A DNA stretch of 6,360 bases from Acidobacteriaceae bacterium (GTDB lineage: Bacteria > Acidobacteriota > Terriglobia > Terriglobales > Acidobacteriaceae). The translations under genes were made by a program, and so were the position numbers. The stretch is from contig JASHUF010000517.1 of NCBI GenBank assembly GCA_030040175.1, positions 1-6,360 of the forward strand, read 5' to 3'. The notes under the pieces were generated by a model. The model did no database searches and had not been told where the DNA came from. It saw only the letters and a list, made by a program, of their open reading frames with translations. This document shows positions 6,190-6,360 of the stretch, in pieces; positions within the stretch are counted from its first letter, which is position 1, and each line of letters begins with the position of its first letter.

Positions 6190-6198
6190 TGGTATAAT
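6190..6198 (+). promoter_or_regulatory. Extended -10 promoter of the antitoxin gene
   Basis: TGG-TATAAT is a consensus -10 hexamer (6193-6198) with the TGn extension, which can work without a good -35. None is seen 17 nt upstream. The RNA would start near 6205, inside the inverted repeat, about 25 nt before the ATG. It is the closest match to consensus in the window. Confidence 0.65.
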
Positions 6199-6202
6199 AT
6201 TG

Positions 6203-6221
6203 ACCAGTCAATTTGACTGGT
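6203..6221. promoter_or_regulatory. Operator-like inverted repeat of the toxin-antitoxin operon
   Basis: ACCAGTCAA and TTGACTGGT are exact reverse complements around a single T. A nested shorter palindrome, TTGAC-CA-GTCAA (6200-6211), overlaps the left arm. The repeat covers the predicted transcription start, between the -10 box and the ATG of a Phd-type antitoxin. Such antitoxins, alone or with their toxin, typically repress their own operon by binding palindromes at this place. Binding itself is inferred. Confidence 0.65.
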
Positions 6222-6229
6222 TGAAATTT

Positions 6230-6360
6230 ATGCAGACGGTACAAGCTTCTGAAGCCAAGACCCACTTCCTTCGCATCCTTGACCAGGTGGAACAGGGTGA
6301 AACCGTGATCGTGACACGGCATGGTAGACCCATCGCGCGAATCAGCCCGCAGGCGGGCGA
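6230..6360 (+). CDS. Phd/YefM-family antitoxin, cut by window end
   Basis: The first 43 codons are visible. The protein starts MQTVQASEAKTHF, followed by LRILDQVEQGETVIVTRHG and RPIARISP. This is the N-terminal DNA-binding fold of Phd/YefM antitoxins: start on a beta strand, A(S)EAK/R..F..LLD.V..GE..VTR.G.P.A.I/L. These proteins repress their operon and neutralise a partner toxin through a C-terminal tail that is not visible here. The toxin, which would be expected just downstream (PIN-type VapC, Doc or RelE-like), lies beyond the window and cannot be named. The ATG is supported by family start position, although no Shine-Dalgarno is present. The gene follows ribE by 66 nt with its own promoter. 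Confidence 0.88.
   Translation, partial: MQTVQASEAKTHFLRILDQVEQGETVIVTRHGRPIARISPQAG

Noticed and set aside
6164..6192. Terminator after ribE
   Set aside because: There is a short T-run at the stop codon and only a 4-bp CCAC/GTGG pairing after it, with no stem followed by T's.
5462..6322. Minus-strand open frame of 286 codons
   Set aside because: It is the antisense shadow of ribE and the antitoxin promoter, with no recognisable family.

Overview
This is a GC-rich bacterial chromosomal segment made mostly of housekeeping genes: methionine synthesis, protein targeting and riboflavin synthesis. The likely source is an Acidobacteriota (Terriglobia-like) genome. That placement is an inference, not a proof. 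It rests on a methionine synthase encoded as separate genes, a small secreted protein with a VPF..VGG...PAG.YSV core, a TfoX-like small protein behind ftsY, and genes that mostly lack a Shine-Dalgarno sequence but have A/T-rich -10-like boxes close to the start codon.

Positions 1-1659, minus strand, hold a split cobalamin-dependent methionine synthase. The homocysteine-binding half (517-1659) comes first. It overlaps by 4 bp (ATGA) the gene for the folate-binding and following domains, which runs off the left edge (1-520). Positions 1660-1914 are a divergent intergenic region. It holds a three-part CGAACC/GGTTCG repeat over a possible met promoter and a perfect 10-bp inverted repeat just upstream of a TATAAA box for ftsY.

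Positions 1915-4625, plus strand, hold ftsY (signal recognition particle receptor), a 129-residue TfoX-like protein 7 nt behind it, and ribD (bifunctional pyrimidine deaminase/reductase of riboflavin synthesis). After a short convergent gap with a 14-bp-period repeat, a small secreted protein of unknown function is encoded on the minus strand (4744-5145). Its strong AGGAGG lies in the loop of a 9-bp hairpin whose arm contains the best start codon. A gene-free stretch of about 340 bases follows. Then comes ribE (riboflavin synthase, 5492-6163), whose TACAAT box sits so close to the ATG that the message may be leaderless.

At the right edge a Phd/YefM-type antitoxin gene begins (6230, cut by the window end). 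It has an extended -10 promoter and a perfect 9-1-9 inverted repeat at the predicted transcription start, the usual layout of a self-repressing toxin-antitoxin operon. Its toxin would lie beyond the window.

Functionally, RibD and RibE carry out different steps of one pathway, and the two Met proteins should act together as one enzyme. I see no convincing new multi-gene system here. The points most worth checking are the regulatory structures and the split enzyme.
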